Positions 38,169-47,523 of a stretch of DNA of 64,000 nucleotides are shown piece after piece. Under the pieces are notes generated by a model. The model was not told the origin of the DNA. It searched no databases and saw only the letters and a program-made list of their open reading frames with translations. A program made the position numbers and the translations under genes. This DNA is from Rhodospirillum rubrum ATCC 11170. GTDB taxonomy: Bacteria; Pseudomonadota; Alphaproteobacteria; Rhodospirillales; Rhodospirillaceae. The stretch covers positions 3,729,501 to 3,793,500 of the forward strand of contig NC_007643.1 of assembly GCF_000013085.1 (NCBI RefSeq), read 5' to 3'. The first letter of the stretch is position 1. Each line of letters opens with the position of its first letter.

Positions 38169-38928
38169 AGGGGGCCGGGTTCTTGAAGCCCGCGCGCGAA
38201 CTGCCTTGAAGGGGCTGGGACAGCCCGACCCCGACATAGACCCGCCGCGACGCCACGGCGCTACGCAGCACCGGAGCGGCGATCTGCTTGGCGCAATCGA
38301 CCACCACCACCCCACCGAACGCCGGAAACAATCGGCAGCCGATTTGTTCGAGCAGGCTGGCCGAGCCCATCACCATGCGCGAGCGGCTTGGCGGCATGAA
38401 CAAGGCGGTGGACGAGGCGATCGGCGTGAACAACCGGTCGCGCAGCAGGCGGGTCAATTGGCCCTCGGAATAGGGCTGGCCATTGGCGAAGGGCGAGCGT
38501 TCCATCCGCGCCCAGGTGGCCCGGCGATTGGGCACCACCACCATCAGCCGGCCGTTATCGGCCAGCACCCGCCAGCATTCGCGCAGCAGACCATGGGCGT
38601 GATCGGCGAATTCCAGGCCGTGGATCAGCAGCAGCCGATCGATCGAGCGATCGGGCAACGGCAGCTCCAACTCGTCGGCCAGGGCGCCTTGCACCGGCCC
38701 GACCGAGGGCCAGCGCACCGCGCCCATCGGCGCGGGCATCATCGCCACCACCCGCTCGGCCTCATCGGCAAAGGGTTGAAGGAAGGGCACCGCATAGCCC
38801 AGGCCCAAGACCCTGCATCCCCTCACCTCGGGCCACAGGGCGCGCAGGGACCGGCCAATCAGCCGGCGGGTAAGCTGCCCCTGGCTGGTGGCGTAAAAGT
38901 CCCTAAGATCGATGACATCGCTCCACAT
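38146..38928 (-). CDS. SAM-dependent methyltransferase (class I, methyltransferase_11-like)
   Basis: 260 residues. The SAM-binding strand RVLGLGYAVPFLQPFADEAE is degenerate compared with the usual GxGxG. The later motifs LPDRSIDRLLLIHGLEFADH and ECWRVLADNGRLMVVVPNR are typical of small-molecule methyltransferases. The start at MWSDVIDLRDFY (38928) is chosen by the family-like N-terminus; ATG 38940 is four codons upstream and neither has a strong ribosome site. It is monocistronic and lies tail-to-tail with the metW operon and head-to-head with gloB. Confidence 0.82.
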   Translation of the reverse strand: MWSDVIDLRDFYATSQGQLTRRLIGRSLRALWPEVRGCRVLGLGYAVPFLQPFADEAERVVAMMPAPMGAVRWPSVGPVQGALADELELPLPDRSIDRLLLIHGLEFADHAHGLLRECWRVLADNGRLMVVVPNRRATWARMERSPFANGQPYSEGQLTRLLRDRLFTPIASSTALFMPPSRSRMVMGSASLLEQIGCRLFPAFGGVVVVDCAKQIAAPVLRSAVASRRVYVGVGLSQPLQGSSRAGFKNPAPFTGVDGS

Positions 38929-39087
38929 GGGGCCGATCATAGCAGAGGTCGCGCGCTTGCGGAGCGGATCAATAACCCCACATGGAAAGCGCGTGAGCCG
39001 GGTTGGGCGCATCGCGCGAAACGGGCGGCGGAACGATCCCCCCGCTTCAGATCACCGCCGCGAGGCCGGCCAAAGCAGGACAGGACC

Positions 39088-39858
39088 TTGAGCACTCTCG
39101 ACATCCATCAGATCGCGGTCCTTTCGGACAATTACATCTATCTGGTCCGCTGCCGGGCCACCGGCGCCTGCGCGGTCATCGACCCGTCGCTGGCCGAGCC
39201 GGTCCTGGCGGCGGCCGAAAGCCTGGGCTGGACGATCACCCATATCCTCAACACCCACCACCACTATGACCACACCGGCGGCAACGAGGAAATCAAGGCC
39301 GCCACCGGCTGCGAGATCATCGGCTTCGCCGGCGACGCCCATCGCCTGCCCGGGATCGACCGCACCGTGGTGGAAGGCGACCGCGTGGCGATCGGTCAGG
39401 CCGAAGCGCGGGTCATCGAGACTCCCGGCCACACCCTGGGCCATATCGCCTATTGGTTTGCCGAATCGTCGGCGCTGTTTTGCGGCGACACGCTGTTTTC
39501 GGCCGGCTGTGGCCGGTTGTTCGAGGGGTCGGCCGGTCAGATGTGGGACTCGCTGCGCAAGCTGCGCGCCCTGCCGGCCCAGACCCTGGTTTTCTGCGGC
39601 CATGAATATACCCAGCCCAACATCACCTTCGCCCTGACCATCGACCCGCGCAACGAGGCCCTGCGCGCCCGGGCGCTGGAGGTCGACGCCCTGCGCGCCG
39701 CCGGCCGGCCGACCGTGCCGGCCTTCCTCGGCGACGAGGCGCGCTCCAATCCGTTCCTGCGCGCCGATTCGGCCGATTTCCAAGAGGCCTTTGGCATGAC
39801 CGGCGCCGATCCGGTCGAGGTTTTCGCCCGTACCCGTCTCAAGAAGGATCATTTCTGA
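39088..39858 (+). CDS. gloB: Hydroxyacylglutathione hydrolase (glyoxalase II)
   Basis: 256 residues, metallo-beta-lactamase fold. It has the metal motif THHHYDHTGGN, ETPGHTLGHIAYW, CGDTLFSAGCGRLFEG and the C-terminal glutathione-binding HEYTQPNITFAL. It hydrolyses S-lactoylglutathione to lactate and glutathione in methylglyoxal detoxification. The start is TTG at 39088 with AGGA 7 nt upstream, giving the canonical length; no ATG lies nearby in frame. A GST-family gene follows 2 bp after the stop. Confidence 0.95.
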   Translation: MSTLDIHQIAVLSDNYIYLVRCRATGACAVIDPSLAEPVLAAAESLGWTITHILNTHHHYDHTGGNEEIKAATGCEIIGFAGDAHRLPGIDRTVVEGDRVAIGQAEARVIETPGHTLGHIAYWFAESSALFCGDTLFSAGCGRLFEGSAGQMWDSLRKLRALPAQTLVFCGHEYTQPNITFALTIDPRNEALRARALEVDALRAAGRPTVPAFLGDEARSNPFLRADSADFQEAFGMTGADPVEVFARTRLKKDHF

Positions 39859-39860
39859 CC

Positions 39861-40499
39861 ATGACCGACGCCCCCCGCTTCCGCCTGCGCCATTCGCCGA
39901 CCTCGCCCTTCGTGCGCAAGGTTCTCGCCTTCGCCATCGAAACCGGCCTGCGCGATCGCATCGATCTGGTTGCGACCGACCCCTGGGACGCCGCCACCGA
40001 TCTGCGCGACGACAACCCCTTGTGCAAGGTTCCCACCCTGATCCGCCCCGATGGCTCGTCCCTGGGCGAAAGCAGCCTGATCTGCGCCTATCTCGATGAC
40101 CTCCACGACGGGGAAAAGCTGTTCCCGACCGAGGACGGGGCGCGCTTCGCCGCCCTGCGCCAGTTGGGGCTGGCCGATGGCCTGATCACCGCCGCCGTTA
40201 ATCTAGTCATCGAGGGCCGCCGCGCCGAAGGGACCCGCGACGATAAATGGATCGACCGCCAGAAGCTGGCGATCCGCTCCACCCTTGATGTCTTGGAAAG
40301 CGAAGCCGGCCCCTTGACCGGCGCTCCGGTGACGATCGGCGCCGTTTCGCTGGGCGCGGCACTCGGCTATCTCGATTTCCGCTTCCCCGACATCTTCTGG
40401 CGCGACCGCCATCCCGCCCTGGCCGGCTGGTTCGAGGATTTTTCCCGCCGCCCGTCGATGGAAGCCACCCGCCCGCCGGCACCCCAGCCCAAGGCCTGA
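39861..40499 (+). CDS. Glutathione S-transferase family protein
   Basis: 212 residues. The N-terminal thioredoxin-like domain has HSPTSPFVRKVLAFAIETGL, KVPTLIRPDG and GESSLICAYLDD (the glutathione-binding Glu-Ser). The C-terminal helical domain has SLGAALGYLDFRFPDIFWR. The substrate is unknown. With gloB just upstream it likely belongs to a small glutathione-dependent detoxification operon. Confidence 0.9.
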   Translation: MTDAPRFRLRHSPTSPFVRKVLAFAIETGLRDRIDLVATDPWDAATDLRDDNPLCKVPTLIRPDGSSLGESSLICAYLDDLHDGEKLFPTEDGARFAALRQLGLADGLITAAVNLVIEGRRAEGTRDDKWIDRQKLAIRSTLDVLESEAGPLTGAPVTIGAVSLGAALGYLDFRFPDIFWRDRHPALAGWFEDFSRRPSMEATRPPAPQPKA

Positions 40500-40571
40500 G
40501 GCGATAGGAAGGGGGGGGCGCCCGCCGACGGGTTCGCCCCTCCCGCCCCCGGTTGGCAGGGGAGGACGCCC

Positions 40572-41516
40572 CTATAATCCCAGACGCTCCCGCCAGACGG
40601 CGGAGACCGTTTGGGGAAGATTGATCAGCCAGAGGGCGACGATGATGATCGCCCCGCCGATCAGACTGTGGGGGCTCACGGCCTCCCCCAGAACCATCAT
40701 CGAAAACACCGCGGAAAACAGCGGAACCAGGAACAGGTAGGAACTGGTCACGGTGGCCCCCCGTCGGGAGAGCGCGGTGAACCACAGCCCGAACGACCCG
40801 ATCGAGGCGGGACCGACCAGCCAGATGAAGCAGGCGATCCCCCAGCCGGTGATCCGATCGATGTCATACGCCTCGCCGCTCAGCTTCGAGATCGCCAGCA
40901 TCACCAGCGCGCCCAGGGTCAATTGCCATCCGGTGAAAACGAAAACCGATTTATCGAATTTGTGTTTCTTCGAGATCAGGGTGCAGAGGGCCCAGCAGAG
41001 CGAGCCGGCCAAGGCGATGACGATGCCGCCCAAACCATGATCCGCCCCGCCGCCCAGGCAGAGCGAAACGCCGAGGATACCGCAGACCAAGGCGACGACC
41101 TTATGCCAGGACAAGGTTTCGCCCAGGGCGAAATGGGCGAGGATCGCCACCCAGAGGGGGTTGGTGAAAAGAAGAAGCGAAGCCATCGAGGCGCTCAGCG
41201 TCGTCAGGGCCAGATTGAGAAAGCCCATCGTTCCGGCGGTCTGCAGGCAGCCGACGACGAGAACGAACAACGCGCCCTTGATGACGGACCCACCCGAGGC
41301 GGGAAGGATGGCGCCCAGGCCGTCTTTCGCCGCGCAAAACGCCAGAATAAGCCCCCCCGCCAGCAAGAACCGCCATCCGCCGGCATAGAAGGCGGGCATC
41401 GCCTCCTCGCTGATCAGGTATTTCCCGCTGGGAAACGATGACCCCATGAAGGCGGTGCACAGGATCATCCCGGCGATAAAGCCGCTCTCCTTCGATTTCA
41501 GATACCCGAGGTCCAT
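40572..41516 (-). CDS. EamA-family drug/metabolite transporter
   Basis: 314 residues, ten hydrophobic helices in two EamA halves (GMILCTAFMGSSFPSGKYLI at the start; FLVPLFSAVFSMMVLGEAVS near the end). DMT members export amino acids, nucleosides or toxic metabolites; the substrate cannot be predicted. The start at 41516 has GGAG 7 nt upstream. A 30-bp palindrome about 75 bp upstream is shared with the CGNR regulator promoter, which suggests regulation by that protein. Confidence 0.88.
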   Translation of the reverse strand: MDLGYLKSKESGFIAGMILCTAFMGSSFPSGKYLISEEAMPAFYAGGWRFLLAGGLILAFCAAKDGLGAILPASGGSVIKGALFVLVVGCLQTAGTMGFLNLALTTLSASMASLLLFTNPLWVAILAHFALGETLSWHKVVALVCGILGVSLCLGGGADHGLGGIVIALAGSLCWALCTLISKKHKFDKSVFVFTGWQLTLGALVMLAISKLSGEAYDIDRITGWGIACFIWLVGPASIGSFGLWFTALSRRGATVTSSYLFLVPLFSAVFSMMVLGEAVSPHSLIGGAIIIVALWLINLPQTVSAVWRERLGL

Positions 41517-41589
41517 CGCTTGGCTCCGGTCCACAAGAAGAACGACGGCGGAATTCGCTAACGGGAACGGCGCGCAGGGGCTCGCTCTA

Positions 41590-41619
41590 AAAACCATATA
41601 AACCGGTTAATATGGTTTT
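41590..41619 (-). promoter_or_regulatory. Palindromic operator upstream of the EamA transporter
   Basis: A near-perfect 30-bp palindrome: outer arms AAAACCATAT (41590-41599) and ATATGGTTTT (41610-41619) around AAACCGGTTA. The central ATAAACCGGTT recurs upstream of the CGNR regulator (42385-42398). It is the likely binding site of the regulator. Confidence 0.7.
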
Positions 41620-41811
41620 GTAAAGAAGCCGGGGAACCGCCGCGACCCGCAGGCGGAGCGCGGGCAGACGGGCGCCTTTGGCCATCGACCCCGCCATCGG
41701 CAAGCTGTCGAACGGTCAAAAGGATCCCGGCGCGCGGAGTTATCCCCCGCCCGCCCGATCAGGTTTTTCTTTCAGGAGTGTTGGAAAGCCGCTGGAGCGT
41801 CGCCCGCGGCC

Positions 41812-42375
41812 TCAGGGGTCCCGGTGGCGTTGCCGGAAGGCGTCGCCCTTGGCCCGGCTGCCGCAGCGGTCCATCGAGCACCACCGCCGGCGCCGGCTGC
41901 GCGATAGATCGAGAAACAGCATCTGGCAATCGGGCTGGGCGCAGGCCTTGATGCGGCTGCGCAGCGCCCCGCCCAACAGGTCGATGGCATCGCCGGCGAT
42001 GGCGGCAAGCGCGGCCAGGAACGGATCCGCCGCGAGCAGGCGGACCGTGACCGAAGCGGCGTCGAGCTGCGGCGTGGCCAAAGGAAAGGCCGCCGTGGCG
42101 TTCAGATCATCGACGGCCGCCGCCGGCAAGACCGCGTCCGCGCTGGCGGCCGTGGCGAGGGTCCAGATGGTTTCGCGCAAGGCCCGCAGCGCCGCCTCCT
42201 GCGCCGGGGACAACGCGGGAAGATCCTCCACCCCGATCGCCTCGCGCAGCCACCGCGCTGGCGCCCCTGGAGCGGCGAGGACATCGTTGGGCAGGGAGCC
42301 GCGCCGGCGAACCGTGGCGGCGAGATCGAGCGACAGCCGGCCGGAATTGAAACGAAATTCCTCGGAAGGTTTCAT
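41812..42375 (-). CDS. CGNR zinc-finger / ABATE-domain transcriptional regulator
   Basis: 187 residues. The N-terminal ABATE (stress-induced ligand-binding) part runs FRFNSGRLSLDLAATVRRRG and LREAIGVEDLPALS. The C-terminal zinc finger CAQPDCQMLFLDLSRSRRRR is followed by WCSMDRCGSRAK, the CGNR pattern with C-S-R-A in place of C-G-N-R. It probably binds DNA through the finger. A perfect 14-bp palindrome lies 10 bp upstream of its start, fitting autorepression. The start at 42375 begins MKPSEEFRFNSG. Confidence 0.85.
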   Translation of the reverse strand: MKPSEEFRFNSGRLSLDLAATVRRRGSLPNDVLAAPGAPARWLREAIGVEDLPALSPAQEAALRALRETIWTLATAASADAVLPAAAVDDLNATAAFPLATPQLDAASVTVRLLAADPFLAALAAIAGDAIDLLGGALRSRIKACAQPDCQMLFLDLSRSRRRRWCSMDRCGSRAKGDAFRQRHRDP

Positions 42376-42384
42376 GGAGTCTGA

Positions 42385-42398
42385 ATAAACCGGTTTAT
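42385..42398 (-). promoter_or_regulatory. Palindromic operator upstream of the CGNR regulator
   Basis: ATAAACCGGTTTAT is a perfect 14-bp palindrome 10 bp before the regulator start. On the minus strand it is embedded in ACCTTATAAACCGGTTTAT, close to ACCATATAAACCGGTTAAT at the transporter operator. Confidence 0.7.
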
Positions 42399-42446
42399 AA
42401 GGTTTTTCAACTATCGCGCCCAAGCCCTGATCGCGCGCTGGCCCCA

Positions 42447-42476
42447 TGAAAAAGGGGAGCGAAAGCCCCCCTTTGT
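42447..42476 (-). terminator. Intrinsic terminator of the Tat/lipoprotein gene
   Basis: On the minus strand AAAGGGG and CCCCTTT (42451-42474) pair around GCTTTCGC, followed by TTTTTC. It lies about 25 bp after the stop of the lipoprotein gene. Confidence 0.75.
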
Positions 42477-42498
42477 CGCCCATGGAAGGGATACCAGC

Positions 42499-43131
42499 TT
42501 AGCCGAAGGTGCGCGGCGACAGGTAATTGACCATGTAGGAGCGAATCGAGCTTTCCATCTGATTGTTGAAATCGCCCATCAGCTGCTCGATCAGCGAGAA
42601 CCACGCCGAATCGCGATCGTTGACGCTGGCGTTTTCGGGCACCGTCACATGACGCCAGACCTTGGCCGAGGCCTGGGCCAGGGTGATGCCGGTGCTGGGG
42701 TCGATCAGTTCGACCGTCGCTTCCAGATTGGCGTCATAGCGCTCGGACTGGTCGGTCTTGAAGGCCCCCTTGAGCCCTTTTTGCACGCCCAGATATTTCG
42801 CCGTGACCGAAGCGTCGAGGATGGTCATCAAGACCGTCAGACTGGATTCGCCCGAGGTCTGCAGCCGGTCGAAGGCCCATTGGCGGGCGGCGCGGGCCGG
42901 CGGCAGGGGCATTTCCTGCTCGACATTGGGCGGACGCAGCGGCGACTGATAGGACTCCTGCACATCGAGTCGGCCAGCCCGCAGCACCATCGGCGGCAGA
43001 TGGGTGAAACGCAGATCGGCGAAGCGCGGCGGCGGCTCGGGATGGGAACAGGCGGCGGGAAGCACCGCGAGTCCCCCCAGGCTCAAAGCCAGAAAGCCGC
43101 GTCGCGAAACTGAATAACCGGGCTTGTACAT
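42499..43131 (-). CDS. Putative Tat-exported lipoprotein of unknown function
   Basis: 210 residues. The N-terminus SRRGFLALSLGGLAVLPAAC combines a twin-arginine motif with a lipobox-like end, predicting export and lipidation. The mature part (GESSLTVLMTILDASVTAKYL; ERYDANLEATVELIDPSTGI; SLIEQLMGDFNNQMESSIRSY) is a mixed alpha/beta domain seen in alphaproteobacterial envelope proteins, but I cannot name the family. It is monocistronic with a strong terminator. Adjacent to hslO, same strand. Confidence 0.75.
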   Translation of the reverse strand: MYKPGYSVSRRGFLALSLGGLAVLPAACSHPEPPPRFADLRFTHLPPMVLRAGRLDVQESYQSPLRPPNVEQEMPLPPARAARQWAFDRLQTSGESSLTVLMTILDASVTAKYLGVQKGLKGAFKTDQSERYDANLEATVELIDPSTGITLAQASAKVWRHVTVPENASVNDRDSAWFSLIEQLMGDFNNQMESSIRSYMVNYLSPRTFG

Positions 43132-43188
43132 CCTACTCCCCGTTGCGAGATGAAATCCGCCCCCGCCCGGGGGCCTACGCCGGTCCCG

Positions 43189-44124
43189 TCAGACCCCGTT
43201 CTCGGACTCGCCCGCCTCGGCGGCCAGGGCGTCGAGCTCCTGAACGGATAGCGCGTATGTTGCTTTGCAAAATTCGCAGGTGACGTCAATAGTCCCGTTA
43301 TGCGCTAAGGAAACAAGTTCTTCGCGCGGAAATGTGGCAAGGGTGCGGGCGACCTTGCGCCGGGAACAGCGACAGCCGAAAAACACCGGACGATAGGGCG
43401 CCACTTCAAGCCCTTCGCCATGGAAGGGCCGGTGCAACAGGGTTTCGGGCGACAGCGCCGGATCGAGCAATTCCGTAGGCGTCAGGCTTTCCATCAGGAT
43501 GGTCGCCGTCTGCCAAGCGTCATCCCAGGCCTCGCCGCGCGCCTGCCCGCCCTCGGGGGGCATGCGCTGAAGCATCAGGCCGGTGGCCGCCCAGGGGGCA
43601 TCGGGCCCCAAGGCCGGATCGGGCGGGGCGACCGCCACCTTGAGCGCGGTCGGCAACTGTTCGGACTGATCGAAATAGCTGGCGACGCAATCGGCCAGGA
43701 AGTCGCCCTCCAGGCTGACGATCCCTTGATAGCGTTCGGTATTGGCACCCTGATCGACGGTGAAGGTCAGATGTCCGGCGCCGAGAAGTTCCAGAACCGG
43801 CGCGGTGATCGGCCCGCTCGGCAGGCGCTCGGCATCGAAGCGGGCGACGCCGCGCACCATGCCGCCGCTGGTCACATCGGCGACCAGGGCCCGCACCGCC
43901 CCCTCGCCGCGCACCTGAACGGTGAAGACGCCGTCGTATTTCAACCCCGAGGCCAGCCCCATGGCCAAGACCAGGGTCTCGGCCAGCAGCGCGGCGACGG
44001 CGGGGGGATAGTCATGGGGCCGCAGCGTGTCCGCCACCGCCCGGCCGGCGCGAACCAGCCGCCCGCGGAACACGCCCGAGGCCAGATGAAAGGGTAAAAT
44101 CAGGTTGTCGGAAGGTCCGCTCAC
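43189..44124 (-). CDS. hslO: Redox-regulated chaperone Hsp33
   Basis: 311 residues. The N-terminal Hsp33 fold has HDYPPAVAALLAETLVLAMGL and VQVRGEGAVRALVADV. The C-terminal redox switch has the zinc-binding pairs CRC (in FFGCRCSRRK) and CEFC (in VTCEFCKATY). Oxidation releases zinc and activates holdase activity. It follows argD and argF on the same strand, an arrangement common in alphaproteobacteria. Confidence 0.94.
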   Translation of the reverse strand: MSGPSDNLILPFHLASGVFRGRLVRAGRAVADTLRPHDYPPAVAALLAETLVLAMGLASGLKYDGVFTVQVRGEGAVRALVADVTSGGMVRGVARFDAERLPSGPITAPVLELLGAGHLTFTVDQGANTERYQGIVSLEGDFLADCVASYFDQSEQLPTALKVAVAPPDPALGPDAPWAATGLMLQRMPPEGGQARGEAWDDAWQTATILMESLTPTELLDPALSPETLLHRPFHGEGLEVAPYRPVFFGCRCSRRKVARTLATFPREELVSLAHNGTIDVTCEFCKATYALSVQELDALAAEAGESENGV

Positions 44125-44190
44125 GCCGTTATCCCCCTTCTGCGGCGAAGGGACGGCCGTGGTGACGGCCTCCCTCCCCGGACGCCGGCG

Positions 44191-45123
44191 TTACGAGCCG
44201 GCCATACACCAAGCAAGGATCCCCTTCTGCGCGTGCAGACGGTTCTCCGCTTCATCCCAGACCACCGACTGCGGGCCGTCGATGACGTCTTCGGTCACCT
44301 CCTCGCCGCGATGGGCGGGCAGGCAATGCATGAACAAGGCGTCGGCGGCGGCGGCAGCCATCAGCGGCGCCGTCACCTGATAGGGACGCAACAGGGCATG
44401 GCGGGCGGCGGCGCCGTCGCAGCCCATCGAAACCCAGGTATCGGTCACCACGCAATCGGCTCCGGCCACCGCCTCTTGCGGATCGCGCAGTACCTCGACC
44501 GCGCCGCCATTGGCCCGCGCCCAATCGAGCACGCCTTGCGGCGGTTCAAGCTCGGCCGGGCAGGCCAGACGCATGGTGAAGCCGAACAGGGCGCTGGCCT
44601 TGATCCACGAACAGGCCACGTTGTTGCCATCGCCGACCCAAGTCACCACCTTGCCCGTGATCGACCCGCGATGCTCTTCGAAGGTCATCAGATCGGCCAT
44701 GATCTGACAGGGATGGGCGGCATCGGTCAGGCCGTTGATCACCGGCACGCTGGCGTTCTGGCTCAGATCGCGCAACTTGGCCGGATCGTTGGTGCGCAGC
44801 ATGATGCCATCGACATAGCGCGACAGCACGCGGGCGGTATCGGCGATGGTTTCGCCGCGCCCCAATTGGGTTTCCGTCGGGCTCAGCGTGATCGACGATC
44901 CGCCAAGCTGGCGCATGCCGACCTCGAAGGACACCCGGGTGCGGGTCGAGGGCTTTTCGAAGATCAGCGCCAGGGTCTTGCCGGCCAAGGGCGCCGAGAC
45001 CACACCCGCCCGCCGCTCGGCCTTGAAGGCCAGCCCGCGATCGAGCATGGCGCGCAGGGCCGGCGCGTCGAAATCCGACAACTCCAGGAAATGCCGGGGG
45101 GTTTTCATCACGGTCATGATCAC
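44191..45123 (-). CDS. argF: Ornithine carbamoyltransferase
   Basis: 310 residues. The carbamoyl-phosphate motif is [13 protein letters not shown], the ornithine loop is [13 protein letters not shown], and [11 protein letters not shown] lies between them. It makes citrulline from ornithine. The GTG at 45123 overlaps the argD stop (GTGA); ATG 45117 and ATG 45108 are plausible, with GGGAGG best placed for 45117. Confidence 0.95.
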   Translation of the reverse strand: MIMTVMKTPRHFLELSDFDAPALRAMLDRGLAFKAERRAGVVSAPLAGKTLALIFEKPSTRTRVSFEVGMRQLGGSSITLSPTETQLGRGETIADTARVLSRYVDGIMLRTNDPAKLRDLSQNASVPVINGLTDAAHPCQIMADLMTFEEHRGSITGKVVTWVGDGNNVACSWIKASALFGFTMRLACPAELEPPQGVLDWARANGGAVEVLRDPQEAVAGADCVVTDTWVSMGCDGAAARHALLRPYQVTAPLMAAAAADALFMHCLPAHRGEEVTEDVIDGPQSVVWDEAENRLHAQKGILAWCMAGS

Positions 45124-46310
45124 GCCGCCTCCCGTTCCAGATGGACGCAGGCGCGGTCGATCATCTCTTCGGCGGCGGTGACCTCGGCCTCGCCGATGAT
45201 CATCGGCGGCAACAACCGCACCACCCCGGCCTCCGCCGGAACGGCCAGCAGCCCCTGCTCGCGCAGGGCGTTCAGCACCACGCCGTTGGGCGCGGCGCAG
45301 ACCAGCCCGATCATCAACCCCCGTCCGCGCACGCCGGCCAGAATGGTCGGATGGCGATGGACCAGACCATCAAGACGGGCGATCAGATCGGCGCCGCGCG
45401 CCGACACCCCATCGAGGAAGCCCTCGGCCAGAATGATATCGAGAACGGCGTTGCCGACCGCCATCGCCAGCGGATTGCCGCCGAAGGTCGAGCCATGGCT
45501 GCCCGCCACTAGGGCCGAGGCGTAAGGCTCGCGCGCCAGACAGGCTCCCATCGGGAAGCCGGCGCCGATGCCCTTGGCGATCGCCACCACGTCGGGAATG
45601 ATGCCGTCCCATTCATGGGCGAACAGCTTGCCGGTACGGCCGACGCCGGTCTGCACCTCGTCAAGGATCAGCAGCAACCCATGCTCGTCGGCCAGCCGGC
45701 GCAGGCCCGACAGATAGCCTTCGGGGGCGGGGAAAATGCCGCCCTCGCCCTGGATCGGCTCGACCAGGATGGCGGCGGTCTCTTCGGTGACGGCGGCGCG
45801 GGCGGCGTCGAGATCACCGAAGTCCACGCGGTCAAAGCCCTCGACCAGCGGCTCGAAGCCCTTGACGTGCTTGGCCTGACCGCCGGCGGTCACCGTCGCC
45901 AGCGTCCGCCCGTGAAAGGCGTTGCGGGTCACGATCGTGCGATAGCGCGCCGTCTCGCCCCGCACCACATGCTGATGGCGCCGCGCCAGCTTGAGCGCGG
46001 CTTCGATGGCTTCGGCGCCGGAATTGGTGAAGAACACCGAATCGGCGAAGGAGCCGTCGACCAGCCGCTGGGCCAGACGTTCCTGACCGGGGATGCGAAA
46101 CAGGTTCGAGCAATGCCACAGCTTGGCCGCCTGGGAGGTCAGGGCCTCGACCAGATGGGGATGGGCATGGCCAAGGCCGGTGACCGCGATCCCCGAGGCG
46201 AAATCAAGAAATCGTCGCCCGTCGTTGGCGAGGAGCCACGCACCCTCGCCGCGGTCGAACGAAAGGTCCACGCGGGAATAGGTTGGCATCACGGCCGGAA
46301 CGGTCGACAT
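45120..46310 (-). CDS. argD: Acetylornithine aminotransferase
   Basis: 396 residues, class III PLP aminotransferase. It has [50 protein letters not shown] and the PLP-lysine in [16 protein letters not shown]. It acts in arginine synthesis and may double as succinyldiaminopimelate aminotransferase in lysine synthesis. First gene of argD-argF-hslO. Confidence 0.95.
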   Translation of the reverse strand: MSTVPAVMPTYSRVDLSFDRGEGAWLLANDGRRFLDFASGIAVTGLGHAHPHLVEALTSQAAKLWHCSNLFRIPGQERLAQRLVDGSFADSVFFTNSGAEAIEAALKLARRHQHVVRGETARYRTIVTRNAFHGRTLATVTAGGQAKHVKGFEPLVEGFDRVDFGDLDAARAAVTEETAAILVEPIQGEGGIFPAPEGYLSGLRRLADEHGLLLILDEVQTGVGRTGKLFAHEWDGIIPDVVAIAKGIGAGFPMGACLAREPYASALVAGSHGSTFGGNPLAMAVGNAVLDIILAEGFLDGVSARGADLIARLDGLVHRHPTILAGVRGRGLMIGLVCAAPNGVVLNALREQGLLAVPAEAGVVRLLPPMIIGEAEVTAAEEMIDRACVHLEREAA

Positions 46311-46347
46311 GGTTGATCAGCGCCTTACTTCGCTATGCTTGGAGTTG

Positions 46348-46377
46348 AAAAAACGAGGGCGGCACCGAATGCCGCCC
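46348..46377 (-). terminator. Strong intrinsic terminator or attenuator upstream of argD
   Basis: On the minus strand GGGCGGCA (46370-46377) and TGCCGCCC (46357-46364) pair around a 5-nt loop and are followed by TCGTTTTTT. It lies between hldD (upstream) and argD (start only 38 bp away). It may end hldD transcription or act as an arg leader attenuator. Confidence 0.75.
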
Positions 46378-46485
46378 GTCGCAGGAAAGCGAGTGTTATT
46401 GCGCCATTCCACCGGCTTGTCCAGAGCTAACTGTGGGAAAGCCCCCCCTTTGGCACAAAGACTTTGCCCTGAATTCAATAAGATA

Positions 46486-46532
46486 GGGCAGCGCTCGCGC
46501 GGAAAACCGCTCGTGGCCTTTCCGCGCGCCGG
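46486..46532. repeat. Dispersed palindromic intergenic repeat, copy D
   Basis: GGGCAGCGCTCGCGCGGAAA and its CCTTTCCGCGCGCC half match the family core; ATTCAATAA upstream is shared with copy C. It abuts the 3' end of hldD (stop 46540). Confidence 0.65.
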
Positions 46533-46539
46533 CCCCGGC

Positions 46540-47523
46540 TCAGCGGAAGGGATCGGCTTGTTCCAGATAGTCCTGAACATAGCGCCGCACCCCCTCTTCC
46601 AAAGGCGTGGCCTGCCCGGGATAGCCCGCCGCGCGCAGCCGGCCCATCTCGGCCTGGGTGAAATACTGGTATTTGTCGCGCAGCGCCTCGGGCATGTCGC
46701 GATAGGTCAGCGCCGGCTCGGCGCCCAGGGCGCGATAAACGGCGGCGGCCAGATCGGCGAAGCTGCGGGCGCGGCCGGTGCCCACGTTGAACAGGCCGCT
46801 GACCTTGGGCGTTTCAAGCAGCCAGAGGACGATATCGACGACATCGCCGATCCAGACGAAATCGCGCAACTGGCCACCATCGGCGTAGCGCGGGTCATGG
46901 GATTTGAACAGGGCGAAGGACTCGCCGCGCCGGGCCACCGGATGGATCTGGCTGACGACGCTGCTTTGCGGCCCCTTATGGGTTTCGTTGGGCCCATAGA
47001 CGTTGAAGAACTTCAGCCCGGCCCATTGCGGCGGCACCGGCCCGGAGTCGACCCAATGACGCACCTTGCGGTCGAACAGATGCTTGGACCAGCCATAGGC
47101 GTTGAGCGGACGCAGGCGGGCCAGGGCGGCCGGGGAAAAATCGTCATCGAACCCGAGGGCGCCATCGCCATAGGTGGCGGCGCTGCTGGCATAGACGAAG
47201 CGCGCGCCATTGGCCGCGCACCACAGCCACAGATCGCGCGACAGACGGAAGTTGTTTTCAATGATGCGATCGGCGTCGCGCTCGGTCGTCGCCGAGATCG
47301 CCCCCATGTGAAGGATCGCCGAAACCTCGCCGCGATGGCCGTCGAGAAAGGCGGGCAAGGCTTCGGGAGCGACGATATCGGCCAGATCGCGCTTGGCCAC
47401 ATTGCGCCATTTGACGCCATCGCGCAGGCGGTCGACCAGAACGAGGTCGCCATGGCCGCGCTCTTCCAGCCCGGCCAGAATATTGGAGCCGATGAACCCG
47501 GCGCCACCGGTAACGATAATCAT
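46540..47523 (-). CDS. hldD: ADP-L-glycero-D-manno-heptose 6-epimerase
   Basis: 327 residues, SDR fold starting MIIVTGGAGFIGSNI with the catalytic Tyr/Lys in NAYGWSKHLFD. The HldD-specific stretch FFNVYGPNETHKGPQSSVVSQ identifies the epimerase. It supplies L,D-heptose for the lipopolysaccharide core. Divergent from the ubiK-like gene. Confidence 0.93.
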   Translation of the reverse strand: MIIVTGGAGFIGSNILAGLEERGHGDLVLVDRLRDGVKWRNVAKRDLADIVAPEALPAFLDGHRGEVSAILHMGAISATTERDADRIIENNFRLSRDLWLWCAANGARFVYASSAATYGDGALGFDDDFSPAALARLRPLNAYGWSKHLFDRKVRHWVDSGPVPPQWAGLKFFNVYGPNETHKGPQSSVVSQIHPVARRGESFALFKSHDPRYADGGQLRDFVWIGDVVDIVLWLLETPKVSGLFNVGTGRARSFADLAAAVYRALGAEPALTYRDMPEALRDKYQYFTQAEMGRLRAAGYPGQATPLEEGVRRYVQDYLEQADPFR

